Shown: positions 30,612 through 39,938 of the stretch, one piece after another
How positions within the stretch are numbered: position 1 is the first letter of the stretch
How the letters are laid out: each line of letters begins with the position of its first letter
DNA from: Chroogloeocystis siderophila 5.2 s.c.1
GTDB taxonomy: Bacteria > Cyanobacteriota > Cyanobacteriia > Cyanobacteriales > Chroococcidiopsidaceae
Direction: 5' to 3'
Length of the DNA: 64,000 nt
NCBI RefSeq assembly: GCF_001904655.1
Contig: NZ_MRCC01000002.1
Span: forward strand, 186,001-250,000
Position numbers and translations under genes: made by a program
The notes under the pieces: model-generated
Told to the model about the DNA's origin: nothing
Databases searched by the model: none
Seen by the model: only the letters and a program-made list of their open reading frames with translations

Positions 30612-30964
30612 TTTCTTTACCTCCGAATCTGGGCTTTCTCTTAATAGCTAATAGATCTTGATTTGAAGTGAGTACTCAAGTCTTAAGGAAACTCTAAGCA
30701 CTGATTTTTCAGTTAGTTGAGTTACTTAGCTCAACCTGATAACAAGGTATCAAATGCAAGAAAGCGAGTATGTTCGGTTGTTTGCACAGCAAAAGTTCAT
30801 CTTTCCGTCCCCATTGTTATAGCAGCAAAGCTTCGGTGTAGAGGAGGTAGAGGATTTATAAGTTCTCAATGTGCTGAGTGTTGAGTTAAGAAGTTCCTCT
30901 CAAAATAATTGCCTCCGCCACCTTTGTTCGCGAACAAAACTAATCGCGAATAACTAGCTACTCA
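30612..30964. promoter_or_regulatory. intergenic region upstream of hsp20
   Basis: 353 bp that should carry the leftward hsp20 promoter and the 3' region of the gene at 30965-31264. It contains a 16-bp perfect palindrome at 30923-30938; otherwise I see no gene or clear operator. Confidence 0.4.
30923..30938. repeat. 16-bp perfect palindrome TTTGTTCGCGAACAAA
   Basis: Perfect dyad symmetry just past the 3' end of the leftward small membrane gene. The core GTTCGCG also begins the 24-bp dispersed repeat at 37386 and 39796. It is either a protein-binding site or part of that repeat family. Confidence 0.5.
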
Positions 30965-31264
30965 TCACTCGCCCCGTAAATTCTGATAACGATAAAAAGC
31001 GTAGGTATCAAACAAGGCTCCCACAAGGCTACAAGTCATTGAGATGACAATCAATCCATCAACAGGACTACCGCTACCGAAAGTCGCTAAAAACAGCAAA
31101 ACTTGGTTGGCGATCGCCTGAGAAATCCCATGCAATCCAGGGATATAACCAACGATCGAAGTACTGACTAATACCGCACCAATAATCAACATCGGTACGA
31201 TAAAACTCAGAATAATGGAAAGTAGCAGCGAACGGAGGAAGTTGGACAAAATGCTCATGCTCAT
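30965..31264 (-). CDS. small membrane protein of unknown function
   Basis: 99 residues with two or three hydrophobic helices (about 12-40, 48-66 and 68-90), ending in a charged YRYQNLRGE tail. No catalytic motif is visible. Similar short proteins with two helices occur widely in cyanobacteria, but I do not recognise a named family. The ATG 31264 and an earlier ATG six bases before offer nearly the same start. An overlapping frame at 31074-31343 is less hydrophobic and is probably a shadow. Confidence 0.6.
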   Translation of the reverse strand: MSMSILSNFLRSLLLSIILSFIVPMLIIGAVLVSTSIVGYIPGLHGISQAIANQVLLFLATFGSGSPVDGLIVISMTCSLVGALFDTYAFYRYQNLRGE

Positions 31265-31650
31265 GCAGGCAATTTCCGTTGTTGATAGCCAAAGGACATT
31301 TGTTACTTTCTACAATACGAGCGATCGCGCTCAACGCGTGCAAATTTCAACAATCTTAAATTTCTATTAAAAGATTTATCTACTTGTTCTAAGTGTCGTA
31401 AAGTTTCCCAGTGCTCTTTGCGCTTTAGCAATAGCTCAAAAATGCCTAACTAGTCCTTGTTTTACAGGCGTTGCTTCATATTTGAGTGACTCACTACGAC
31501 TTTGAGAATTCTGAAAAGTTTTTTACAGTAAATTAAGCTCGGTTCTTGTGGGATGTTGGCGATGGGAGTACGGAGCTAAAGCTGCTATTGTGTTGAAGAG
31601 ATACAAGGGAAACTTTTCCTCTAAAACCATATTAGATTAACATCAACACC
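31265..31650. promoter_or_regulatory. divergent intergenic region before the MlaE-like gene
   Basis: 386 bp between divergent genes. AT-rich with no clear hairpin or coding frame. It must carry promoters in both directions; I cannot place them. Confidence 0.35.
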
Positions 31651-32448
31651 TTGAGTGATACGCGCAGTAATTCAAGTTTAGGAGTATGGAGTCAGCGGCT
31701 GCTAGCAGCAATTTTGCTGTGTGGACAGGTCATCGTTCACTTGCTGCAAGGTAAAATTCATCGCCGTAACACACTCGATCAGATGGCGGCTGTAGGACCC
31801 GAATCGCTCTTAATCGCCTTGGTTACAGCGGCTTTTGTCGGTGCTGTGTTTACTATCCAAGTCGCGAGAGAATTTATTCAATTTGGGGCGGGAAATGCTG
31901 TGGGAGGCGTGCTGGCGCTTGCCTTAACACGCGAACTTGCCCCCGTACTGACAGCAGTTGTTTTAGCAGGGCGCGTTGGTTCGGCGTTTGCCGCAGAAAT
32001 TGGCACAATGCGAGTAACCGAGCAAATCGATGCGCTGTATATGCTAAGAACTGATCCGATTGATTACCTCGTTATTCCGCGTGTTATCGCTTGCTGCGTG
32101 ATGCTACCAGCTTTGACACTCTTATCGTTAGTGACAGGGATGATTGGGGGATTGCTGATTGTTACTAATGTGTACAACCTTTCTCAAACCACATTTCTCG
32201 ATTCAGCGCGCAACTTTCTCAATGTGTGGGATGTTTGCAGCGCTGCTATCAAAGCAGCTTGTTTTGGCATTCTCATTGCGATCATTGGTTGTAGTTGGGG
32301 CTTAACAACAACTGGAGGCGCTAAAGGTGTTGGACAATCAACGACAACTGCTGTCGTGACAGCATTGCTCGCTATTTTTATCAGTAATTTTCTCTTGACC
32401 GCTATCATGTTTCAAGGAACTGGTAGTGCAGTGCTACGGGGTATCTGA
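31651..32448 (+). CDS. MlaE-family ABC transporter permease
   Basis: 265 residues, TTG start (no in-frame ATG precedes the first helix). Five or six membrane helices; the family signature is in AALVGAVFTIQV-like and ELAPVLTAVVLAGRVGSAFAAEIGTM segments, where the EIGTM motif contacts the ATPase. MlaE-type permeases work with an MCE substrate-binding protein and an ATPase to move phospholipids between membranes; in chloroplasts TGD1 does this. The partner genes are not adjacent, which is usual in cyanobacteria. It is followed 61 bp later by DUF3119 and then DUF3086 genes, a recurring cyanobacterial neighbourhood. Confidence 0.9.
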   Translation: MSDTRSNSSLGVWSQRLLAAILLCGQVIVHLLQGKIHRRNTLDQMAAVGPESLLIALVTAAFVGAVFTIQVAREFIQFGAGNAVGGVLALALTRELAPVLTAVVLAGRVGSAFAAEIGTMRVTEQIDALYMLRTDPIDYLVIPRVIACCVMLPALTLLSLVTGMIGGLLIVTNVYNLSQTTFLDSARNFLNVWDVCSAAIKAACFGILIAIIGCSWGLTTTGGAKGVGQSTTTAVVTALLAIFISNFLLTAIMFQGTGSAVLRGI

Positions 32449-32509
32449 TAACTAAAGGTTTTAAGATAGGAAGTAAGTTAAAAAGTGTACTTGTAGAACA
32501 GGATGCAAA

Positions 32510-32905
32510 ATGACTCCTTCCTCTCCAATTTCATCAACAACGATTGAACTTGCGCCCAGCTATAAGTTACCTGTTGCGATCATAGTCCTGGCTATTCCCC
32601 TGCTACTCGTTTCACCTTGGATTGGCGGTGCGATCGCTTTATTTGGTCTGTTTCTGATGTTCCAAGCAGGAACTTTGCGCCTACAATTTACAGACACAGC
32701 ACTTGATATTTATCGCGGTGAAAACTTAATTCGTCGCTTTCCCTATCAAGAATGGGAAAATTGGGAAATCTTCTGGTCTAATGTTCCTATCCTGTTCTAC
32801 TTTAAAGAAGTTAAAAGCATCCATTTTTTACCCATTATATTTGACCCAAAAATGCTTGCAAGCTGTTTAGAGCAACGCTTTCCGAAAGGAGTAGCTAGAA
32901 GCTAG
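32510..32905 (+). CDS. DUF3119 family membrane protein
   Basis: 131 residues with a pair of close hydrophobic helices (about 20-55) forming a hairpin, followed by a cytoplasmic part with a PH-like beta pattern (LRLQFTDTALDIYRGENLIRRFPYQEWENWEIFW). The block ending FLPIIFDPKMLASCLEQR is typical of DUF3119, known from cyanobacteria and plastids. Function unknown. Its place right after the MlaE-like permease suggests a link to membrane lipid handling. ATG 32510 is supported by position, although the ribosome site is weak. Confidence 0.8.
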   Translation: MTPSSPISSTTIELAPSYKLPVAIIVLAIPLLLVSPWIGGAIALFGLFLMFQAGTLRLQFTDTALDIYRGENLIRRFPYQEWENWEIFWSNVPILFYFKEVKSIHFLPIIFDPKMLASCLEQRFPKGVARS

Positions 32906-32988
32906 AGGAGAAAATAGTTTTTAGTCACTAGCAGATAGTAAGATGATATTTCTTAATTAATTGCTTGCTGAATTTCAAATTCATTTTT

Positions 32989-34203
32989 ATGAATCAAGAC
33001 GAACCACAAACCCCAGAAATAGCTAACGAAGCCTTGAACGAAGCACAAGGTCAAGATTCTACACAAGAATTTGTACCAGAAGCAAACGTTGAAGAAATAC
33101 AAGAAGAATTTTTACCAGAAGAAGCTTTGAGCAGTGAATCAGAAGCTGGAGTAGATTTCTTGGTTGAGTTAGAACAACTTTCGCGCATTGAAGCTGATTT
33201 AGAACGCGATCGCGCCATCAAAGCCCAACAACAATTAAGCGAGTTAGAAAGTCAAGTTGCAGAACTCAAAGCAGAAATCGCCACACTCCAATCGCAGCGT
33301 AAAAAACTGTTTGAGCAAGTTAACCAAACTCAAACTGCACTCGAACAAGTCATACAAGAATCTTTAGCACAACTCGAACAACGCAAACAGTCGTTACAAA
33401 TCGCCGTAGAACAACTTGAACGTCGTCAAGAACGAATTCGCGCAGAGATGCGTACCACATTTGCAGGAGTCTCGCAAGACTTGGCAATTCGCGTCCAAGG
33501 CTTTAAAGACTATCTCACAGGTAGCTTGCAAGATTTAGCCGCAGCCGCTGAACAATTACAGATAGCACCAAAAGCTTCAAAAGTCAAGGAAGAACCCGCA
33601 GAAATCCCACAAGCCAAACCTGTTGAAGAACTACAACCCGCACCACAATTCGCCGAACCGCGCTTTCAATCGACAGCAAAGCAAATTCGCCGTTTCTTGG
33701 ATGAATACCGTTCTGAACCAGATTACTATGGTCCACCGTGGAAGCTGCGTCGGACATTTGAACCTGTTCATGCTGAACGCGCCGCGAACTGGTTTTTTAC
33801 CCAAGGTGGGCGCGGTGCCTTACGAACCATGGGTAGCCGCTTACAGAATATCCTGATTGCTTCGGCGGTGATTTCTGTCTTACACGAATTACACGGCGAT
33901 CGCCTCCGCACGCTCATTTTAGCCAACACTCCCGAACGTCTCGGCGACTGGCGACGCGGCTTACAAGATTGCTTAGGAATTTCGCGCCCTGATTTTGGTC
34001 CTGATCGCGGTGTTGGTTTATTTGAAACTCCCGAAGCGGTAGCCGTAAAAGCTGAACGCCTTGTGAAAAGCAACTTCATGCCATTGATTATTATTGATGA
34101 TTCCGAAGATAAAATCAGCTTGGGGCTGCTGCAATTTCCCTTATGGTTAGCCTTTGCTCCCGATCCTCAAAGAATGGCAAGAGAAAGAGAATACGATTTT
34201 TGA
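32989..34203 (+). CDS. DUF3086 family coiled-coil protein
   Basis: 404 residues from ATG 32989, preferred to an in-frame TTG at 32965 because it starts the acidic tail. Residues 1-60 are acidic and low-complexity; about 65-190 form a long coiled coil rich in Gln/Glu/Leu. The C-terminal globular part (about 215-400) contains KQIRRFLDEYRSEPDYYGPPWKLRR and ends with LQFPLWLAFAPDP, matching DUF3086 of cyanobacteria. No membrane helix or signal peptide. Function is unknown; co-direction with the MlaE-like and DUF3119 genes suggests an operon. Confidence 0.8.
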   Translation: MNQDEPQTPEIANEALNEAQGQDSTQEFVPEANVEEIQEEFLPEEALSSESEAGVDFLVELEQLSRIEADLERDRAIKAQQQLSELESQVAELKAEIATLQSQRKKLFEQVNQTQTALEQVIQESLAQLEQRKQSLQIAVEQLERRQERIRAEMRTTFAGVSQDLAIRVQGFKDYLTGSLQDLAAAAEQLQIAPKASKVKEEPAEIPQAKPVEELQPAPQFAEPRFQSTAKQIRRFLDEYRSEPDYYGPPWKLRRTFEPVHAERAANWFFTQGGRGALRTMGSRLQNILIASAVISVLHELHGDRLRTLILANTPERLGDWRRGLQDCLGISRPDFGPDRGVGLFETPEAVAVKAERLVKSNFMPLIIIDDSEDKISLGLLQFPLWLAFAPDPQRMAREREYDF

Positions 34204-34274
34204 ACGCGGTAGCAAGTCGAATGAGCCTGCTGGAATGATTGGCTGGCTGAAGTTGCATTGTAAAGAAGAAATGA

Positions 34275-35017
34275 ATGTCAGAATCAATATATGTGTTTAC
34301 TGATACTCAGCATTCCTCAGAACTTGAACGACTTCGGGCAATTGAACGAGTATTCGATCACGCAATGGCTAGCAGTGATCGTAGGAAGCGACGGTAAAGT
34401 GACAGCGGTTGATGTCGATCCGCGGTTTATGGCAAACATTCAGCGATCAAACGTAGAAGTGATAAAAGCAGATATCCGGCATTGTTACTAGAAAACGGTG
34501 GCTTTGACTTGATTCATGCGCGTTACGTTCTCATCCATCTTCCTGACTTTCATGTTGCACTCTCTAGAATGATCGATTTACGCAAGCCTGGTGGATGGCT
34601 TGTAATTGAAGAACCTGATTTTTCGACTGCAAGAGCGATCGCTCTTAAAGCAGCGGCTTGTCACTCAGTTAACCGCGTCAACCCTGCTATTTCGCGAATG
34701 TTTGCAAGTCGAGGTATGAATTATGCGCTGGGTGTGAAAATCCCTGCAATATGTCAACACTTAGGCTTGCAGCAACTGTCTGTAGAAAAGAAAACGATGC
34801 TCCTCTATCTCAAGGAGGCTCAGGAGTCGCAACCGTTATGAAAATGTCTACTGAGCAACTTGCAGAAAAATATATTGCAACGGGTGAAGCTACGCAGCAG
34901 GATATTGCGCAATATTGTGAATTTGCAGAAGATCCGCACACGTGAGCAATATACTATTCAACTGTAGGGGTTTCAGCAAAAAAGCAGGCTAATAATGAGG
35001 TAATAGGTCATGTATAG
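34275..35017 (+). pseudogene. decayed SAM-dependent methyltransferase
   Basis: Pieces of one class I methyltransferase are spread over different frames. The start reads MSESIYVFTDTQHSSELER up to FDHA at about 34360; then the frame jumps to SITQWLAVIVG, with the glycine-rich SAM motif missing, as if about 75 bp were deleted. It continues to GKVTAVDVDPRFMANIQ and DIRH, shifts frame near 34480 to LLENGGFDLIHARYVLIH and WLVIEEPDF, shifts again in an A-rich run near 34790, and ends in a frame with TGA at 34943-34945 where relatives have Trp (DPHT-stop-AIYYSTVGVS). At least four lesions make it nonfunctional. It is not a sequencing slip at one site. Confidence 0.85.
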
Positions 35018-35110
35018 TTGTTGATTGCTAAATGTTTTTTCGCGCTTACCAGTTACCAGCGACCAATTACTAACATTCAAGTTGTGCTAATTTTTACCCA
35101 CTATACTTAT

Positions 35111-35794
35111 ATGGCAGTTTGGTTAATTTTGTGTGCAGCAATTTTGCTAGTGGCTTACCTGCTGGGTTCGATTCCTACAGGCTACACCGCAGCAAGAGTG
35201 TTAAAAGGTATTGACATTCGCGAACATGGTTCGGGTTCTACTGGCGCGACAAATGTACTACGGACGCTTGGAAAAGGTCCTGGTTTTTTTGTGTTAGTGA
35301 TTGATACGTTGAAAGGTATTTTAGCGATCGCCCTTGTTCGCTGGAGTTTCAATTTTGCCGCAAGTCAAAACCTGATTCCTGCTGATGTCAATCCGACAAA
35401 CTGGTTAGCATGGATGGTAGCATTTGCGGGGATTTTTGCCATCCTGGGACATAGTAAATCGATTTGGTTGGGCTTTACGGGTGGCAAATCGGTAGCGACG
35501 AGTTTAGGCGTATTACTCGCAATGTCGTGGCAAGTTGCGGTGTCTACTGCTGCGGTATTTGGTTTAGTTTTAGCAATATCGCGAATTGTTTCACTCAGTT
35601 CGATTGCAGGTGCGATCGCAGTTTCACTGTTGATGCTTGTCTTTGGTCAGCCTTTACCTTATCTGCTCTTTGCGATCGCTGCTGGTGTCTATGTGATTAT
35701 GCGCCATCGCAGCAATATACAGCGCTTACTCGCAGGGAAAGAACCTAAAATAGGGCAAAAAATTCCAACAACAGAAGAAAGTGTTGAGCCTTAA
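35111..35794 (+). CDS. plsY: acyl-phosphate glycerol-3-phosphate acyltransferase PlsY
   Basis: 227-residue integral membrane enzyme that transfers the acyl group of acyl-phosphate to glycerol-3-phosphate, the first step of phospholipid synthesis. Start ATG 35111 is chosen because the MAVWLILCAAILLVAYLLG helix opens the family; an upstream frame from 35018 contains repeat DNA. Signature loops are GSIPTGYTAARVLKGIDIREHGSG(S)TGATN, the GHSKSIWLGFTGGKSVAT loop and MRHRSNIQRLLAGKEPK at the C-terminus. About seven membrane helices. It is followed 195 bp later by der, with no clear operon. Confidence 0.93.
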   Translation: MAVWLILCAAILLVAYLLGSIPTGYTAARVLKGIDIREHGSGSTGATNVLRTLGKGPGFFVLVIDTLKGILAIALVRWSFNFAASQNLIPADVNPTNWLAWMVAFAGIFAILGHSKSIWLGFTGGKSVATSLGVLLAMSWQVAVSTAAVFGLVLAISRIVSLSSIAGAIAVSLLMLVFGQPLPYLLFAIAAGVYVIMRHRSNIQRLLAGKEPKIGQKIPTTEESVEP

Positions 35795-35989
35795 TGATCA
35801 TCTCCGGTAAAATAACCAGAATATCGGTGTCATTACGCTGTTGTTAGTGACTAGTTACTAACAACCCTTCACTTTTAGTGACCAGTTGCCATTTCCAAAA
35901 TTTATTGATACAAATTCAAAACTGCCTTCGGTTTACTGCCTCCTTAAGAAAGCAGCTAGAATAGAAGACTGAAGCTTGCAGCCACAATT

Positions 35990-37348
35990 ATGTCTTTGCC
36001 CATTGTTGCTATTATTGGACGCCCAAATGTGGGTAAATCAACGCTAGTCAATCGTTTAGCTGGCGCGCACGAGGCGATTGTCTACGATGAACCTGGCGTC
36101 ACGCGCGATCGCACTTACTCGAATGCGTACTGGCGCGATCGCGAATTTGTCGTAGTTGACACGGGCGGACTCGTTTTTGATGATGATACTGAGTTTTTAC
36201 CTTTAATTCGAGAACAAGCAAGCTTAGCATTAGCAGAAGCCGTAGCCGCAATTTTTGTCGTAGATGGACAAACAGGACCAACTCCCGCTGATGAAGCGAT
36301 CGCCGAATGGCTACGACAACAACCGGTTCCTGTACTTGTAGCCGTTAATAAATGCGAATCACCCGACCAAGGTTTAGCCCAAGCTGCGCAATTTTGGGAA
36401 TTAGGACTCGGCGAACCGTATCCTGTTTCTGGAATTCATGGTAGCGGTACCGGAGAATTACTCGATCAATTAATTACCTACATACCACCCGTAAGCGAAC
36501 TTCCCGAAACCGACGAAATTAAAGTGGCGATTGTGGGACGACCGAATGTAGGTAAGTCGAGTTTGTTAAATGCCTTTGTTGGGACGCAAAGAGCGATCGT
36601 GAGTCCTATCTCTGGTACAACCCGTGACTCGATTGACACTGTGATTGAACGCGAGGGAAAAGTTTACCGCTTAATCGATACTGCTGGTATTCGCAAAAAG
36701 AAAAACGTCGAGTACGGTCCCGAATTTTTTGGGATCAATCGCGCATTTAAAGCAATTCGTCGTGCAGATGTCGTTTTATTAGTCATTGATGCGCTTGATG
36801 GTGTGACGGAACAAGATCAAAAGCTTGTAGGGCGGATTGTAGAAGAAGGGCGGGCTTGTGTCATCGTTGTGAATAAATGGGATGCTGTCGAAAAAGACTC
36901 GTACACAATCTATGACTACGAAAAGCACACAAAAGAAAGACTGCATTTTGTCGATTGGGCAGCAATGATCTTTGTTAGTGCTAAAACAGGACAGCGTGTT
37001 GAGAAGATTCTAGAACTTGTGATGCAAGCAGCCGAAGCGCACAAACGCCGAGTTTCTACCTCGGTGATTAATGAAATCTTAGAAGAAGCTGTGAGATGGC
37101 ATTCACCGCCTACGACGCGTCAAGGGCGTCAAGGTAAAATTTACTATGGCACGCAAGTAAGCACCCAACCTCCATCAATAGCCTTGTTTGTGAATGAAGC
37201 TGAGCGGTTTAACACGAACTATCGGCGATACATCGAACGTCAATTTCGACAGCAACTCGGCTTTAACGGGACTCCCATCCGTCTACTATGGCGTAGTAAA
37301 AAAGCCCGTGACGTAGAAAATACCGCAAATCGTGCTACCCGCGTGTAA
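35990..37348 (+). CDS. der: ribosome-assembly GTPase Der
   Basis: 452 residues with two tandem GTPase domains, the hallmark of Der/EngA. Both P-loops are clear: GRPNVGKST near residue 10 and GRPNVGKSS near 185; G3 motifs DTGG and DTAG and G4 motifs NKCE and NKWD are present. The C-terminal KH-like domain (about 355-445) ends the protein. Der acts in 50S subunit assembly. The start at ATG 35990 gives the canonical [17 protein letters not shown]. The region downstream carries a dispersed repeat. Confidence 0.96.
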   Translation: MSLPIVAIIGRPNVGKSTLVNRLAGAHEAIVYDEPGVTRDRTYSNAYWRDREFVVVDTGGLVFDDDTEFLPLIREQASLALAEAVAAIFVVDGQTGPTPADEAIAEWLRQQPVPVLVAVNKCESPDQGLAQAAQFWELGLGEPYPVSGIHGSGTGELLDQLITYIPPVSELPETDEIKVAIVGRPNVGKSSLLNAFVGTQRAIVSPISGTTRDSIDTVIEREGKVYRLIDTAGIRKKKNVEYGPEFFGINRAFKAIRRADVVLLVIDALDGVTEQDQKLVGRIVEEGRACVIVVNKWDAVEKDSYTIYDYEKHTKERLHFVDWAAMIFVSAKTGQRVEKILELVMQAAEAHKRRVSTSVINEILEEAVRWHSPPTTRQGRQGKIYYGTQVSTQPPSIALFVNEAERFNTNYRRYIERQFRQQLGFNGTPIRLLWRSKKARDVENTANRATRV

Positions 37349-37385
37349 ACAGCGGCTAGTAGTTAGTTGTGAGTGCTGAGTGTTA

Positions 37386-37480
37386 AATTGTTCGCGCTCA
37401 TAGTTGGGAGAAATTAGAATTTTTCATAAACTCCTAACTCGCTACTCATAATTCTCTATCCTCCCTGACCTCTGACCTCT
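37386..37480. repeat. dispersed intergenic repeat module, copy 1
   Basis: Starts with 24 bases identical to 39796-39819 (AATTGTTCGCGCTCATAG then TTGGGA) and ends with CTGACCTCTGACCTCT at 37465-37480, also present at 39915-39932. The stretch between is unlike copy 2 and about 30 bp shorter. It sits right before ecfT, so the repeat ends eight bases from the start codon. Confidence 0.7.
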
Positions 37481-37487
37481 TCACAAG

Positions 37488-38369
37488 ATGGATCTACTGC
37501 GATCGCTACCAATGGGGCTTTACCTAGAACAACCGCTAACGTGGTTGCATCGGCTAGATCCTAGGGTAAAGTTGGCTTGGTTATTGAGTTTCTTACTCAT
37601 GCCCATTCTGGCAAATTCTGCTTGGCGGATTATGCTTGTGGGATTGCTTGTGCTGATTACGCTTGTAGCTAAAATTCCTTTACGAGTATGGCGTCAGCAG
37701 ATGGGCTGGCTATTGACAGTAGCTTTTTTTGTCCTATTACTCGGTGCTGCAAGTCCAGATACGCTCAGCATCGATTATCAACCCCGCCTTCCCAGTGATG
37801 AGTTGAGTTTTATACCGCAACTTTCGGATTATCAGTACGTTCTGTTTCAGCGCGGACCAATTACTGTCACTCGTCGTTCTTTGGTTTTGGCAATTCGCTT
37901 AAGTACGATACTGTTTACCTTAATTTACAGTACTAATTTATTTTTATTGACAACTGCTCCTGAGGAAATTACCGCTGGGATGGAAAGCTTGATGCGACCT
38001 TTACGCTGGTTCAAGTTTCCTGTAACAGAAGTTGCTTTGACACTGACGCTATCATTGCGGTTTATTCCCTTAGTTTTAGAAGAAGTACAAAATTTAGCGC
38101 GTTCAGTGCGTACGCGAGCAATTAATTGGAAAAAACTGGGGTTGAAAGGTGCAGTAAAAATCTGGATGATGGTAGCAGAACGGTTGCTAGAAAATCTCTT
38201 ACTCCGAGCCGAACAAATGGCTAATGCGATGATGGTACGCGGTTTTACAAGCCCGAATGAACATCGCGTACAATGGCACGATCTACGCTTAAGAAGCCGT
38301 GACTGGATTGCCATAGTGTGTTTAATAGCTTTCTGGAGCGCAAGATTTGTTTGGGGTAACGAAGCATAA
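37488..38369 (+). CDS. energy-coupling factor transporter T component (CbiQ/EcfT family)
   Basis: 293 residues with five to six membrane helices and the cytoplasmic coupling helices of EcfT. The coupling motifs are visible as LARSVRTRAINW and QMANAMMVRGF, both with the A-R-G/A-x-x type signature contacting the two ATPases. ECF transporters import vitamins or metals; the substrate-binding S subunit is not in the window, so the cargo cannot be named. The stop codon is directly followed by the ATG of pabB, suggesting joint transcription. The ribosome site is poor because repeat DNA abuts the start. Confidence 0.88.
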   Translation: MDLLRSLPMGLYLEQPLTWLHRLDPRVKLAWLLSFLLMPILANSAWRIMLVGLLVLITLVAKIPLRVWRQQMGWLLTVAFFVLLLGAASPDTLSIDYQPRLPSDELSFIPQLSDYQYVLFQRGPITVTRRSLVLAIRLSTILFTLIYSTNLFLLTTAPEEITAGMESLMRPLRWFKFPVTEVALTLTLSLRFIPLVLEEVQNLARSVRTRAINWKKLGLKGAVKIWMMVAERLLENLLLRAEQMANAMMVRGFTSPNEHRVQWHDLRLRSRDWIAIVCLIAFWSARFVWGNEA

Positions 38370-39767
38370 ATGCAACCTTGGTATTGGCGATCGCTTCCTC
38401 TCAAAAATCGTACTGGAGCACAAGTTTTTGCTGCCCTGTTTGCAAATGATACCATTGCAACGCTGTTGGAAAGTCCTTATCCGTCACCTTTAGAGCGCTT
38501 ACCACAAGCTCGCTACTCGATTTGTGCCGGTAAACCTCGGACAATTAACGATCATCTGCAAATGTGGACTCCAGCAGTGGGCGAAGTTCTATCGTGTCTT
38601 CGTCAGCGGCTCCTGAGCGCTGCAAATTGGCTCGTCATACCACCCCAGCCAACGTTACCATTTACAGGAGGTTGGCTGGGGTGGCTAGGCTATGACTTAG
38701 CTTGGGAAATCGAAAAACTGCCAACTCTCAAACAAGATCTATTGCCATTTCCGGTAGCATTTTGGTACGAACCTGAGTGCTTTGCCGTCCTCGATCATTG
38801 GGAACAAGTTCTTTATCTGGCAACCTCCGATCCGCAGCAATTAGATAAGTTAGAACATCATCTAGTAGAATCTTCCTCTGCTCCTCTGCCCCCCTGCCCC
38901 CCATCTCCCCCACCACTCTTTCTCACGTCTCAGACCGAGTACGAAAACGCAGTCTGGCGTGCTAAAAAGTACATCCAAGCTGGAGATATTTTTCAGGCAA
39001 ATCTTTCGCTGCGGTTTGAAACCGAGACAACCGCTTCAGGCTGGGAAATTTATCAAACATTACACAAAATCAATCCGTCGCCGTTTGCGAGTTACTGGCG
39101 ATCGCCCTGGGGAGAAATCGCGAGTTGCTCGCCTGAAAGATTAGTGCAGCTTGTCGGACAACAAGCAACAACACGACCAATTGCAGGAACACGAGCACGT
39201 GGTACCACACCCGATCGCGATCGCCAGCTTGCTCAAGAGTTGAGCTCAAATACCAAAGAACGCGCCGAACACATCATGCTTGTCGATCTCGAACGCAATG
39301 ACCTAGGGCGCGTATGTAACTGGGGTTCGGTAGTGGTTGATGAATTACTCACGATCGAGCGCTACAGCCACGTTATGCACCTTGTTAGTAATATTAAAGG
39401 CACTTTAAATGCAAATTACAGCCCAATAGACTTAATTCAAGCAATGTTTCCTGGTGGAACGATTACAGGTTGCCCAAAGGTTCGCTGTATGGAAATTATT
39501 GAAGAACTCGAACTTGTCCGCCGCAACTTATTTTATGGTTCGTGTGGTTATCTCGATTGGCGCGGTAACATAGACTTGAATATCTTAATTCGCACACTGC
39601 TACTTGCTCCGGCGTCTTCTACCTCTACCCCAGCGACTCAAAAAGTTTGGGGTCAAGTTGGTGCTGGGATCGTTGCTGATAGCGACCCAGAAAAAGAATG
39701 GTACGAATCGCTGTATAAAGCGCAAGCACAACTTGCCGCATTAAATCAAACTAGGGATGAGGGGTGA
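38370..39767 (+). CDS. pabB: aminodeoxychorismate synthase component I (PabB-type)
   Basis: 465 residues of the chorismate-utilising enzyme family, converting chorismate to 4-amino-4-deoxychorismate for folate. Two parts: an N-terminal TrpE/PabB domain (about 1-165) with GGWLGWLGYDLAWEIE, and the catalytic half (about 185-460) with AGDIFQANLSLRF, PIAGTRARG, LVDLERNDLGR and PGGTITGCPKVR. PabB and TrpE differ little; the length, the N-terminal half and the lone gene with no trpG or trpD suggest PabB. A Pro-rich linker (168-183) of repeat-like DNA joins the two halves. It starts one base after the ecfT stop. Anthranilate synthase remains an alternative. Confidence 0.85.
   Translation: MQPWYWRSLPLKNRTGAQVFAALFANDTIATLLESPYPSPLERLPQARYSICAGKPRTINDHLQMWTPAVGEVLSCLRQRLLSAANWLVIPPQPTLPFTGGWLGWLGYDLAWEIEKLPTLKQDLLPFPVAFWYEPECFAVLDHWEQVLYLATSDPQQLDKLEHHLVESSSAPLPPCPPSPPPLFLTSQTEYENAVWRAKKYIQAGDIFQANLSLRFETETTASGWEIYQTLHKINPSPFASYWRSPWGEIASCSPERLVQLVGQQATTRPIAGTRARGTTPDRDRQLAQELSSNTKERAEHIMLVDLERNDLGRVCNWGSVVVDELLTIERYSHVMHLVSNIKGTLNANYSPIDLIQAMFPGGTITGCPKVRCMEIIEELELVRRNLFYGSCGYLDWRGNIDLNILIRTLLLAPASSTSTPATQKVWGQVGAGIVADSDPEKEWYESLYKAQAQLAALNQTRDEG
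38871..38918 (+). repeat. repeat-like C-rich insert inside pabB
   Basis: Coding DNA for residues 168-183 is a run of CCTCTG/CTCCCC units, e.g. CTCCTCTGCCCCCCTGCCCC, giving a Ser/Pro-rich linker. This composition is foreign to the gene and resembles short intergenic repeats of cyanobacteria. The frame is kept. Confidence 0.6.
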
Positions 39768-39795
39768 GTAAGAGAGTGGCTAGTTTTGAGTTTTG

Positions 39796-39932
39796 AATTG
39801 TTCGCGCTCATAGTTGGGAAGCATTAGATTTTCTTAACTTTCTTAAACTCAACACTTCATGACTTTTCAACCTTAATCAACGCTGAACCCTACGGGCAAG
39901 GCACTGCCTTGCCGCTCTGACCTCTGACCTCT
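39796..39932. repeat. dispersed intergenic repeat module, copy 2
   Basis: The 24 bases at 39796-39819 are identical to 37386-37409, and CTCTGACCTCTGACCTCT closes the module at 39915-39932, seven bases before acpS. A CTACGGGCAAGGCACTGCC segment with inverted GGCAAGGCACTGCCTTGCC symmetry lies inside (about 39896-39914). Confidence 0.7.
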
Positions 39933-39938
39933 ACTATA

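Noticed and set aside
34275..34945. Three separate small genes in the methyltransferase region
   Set aside because: Each is a piece of one methyltransferase in a different frame, so a single pseudogene is the simpler account.
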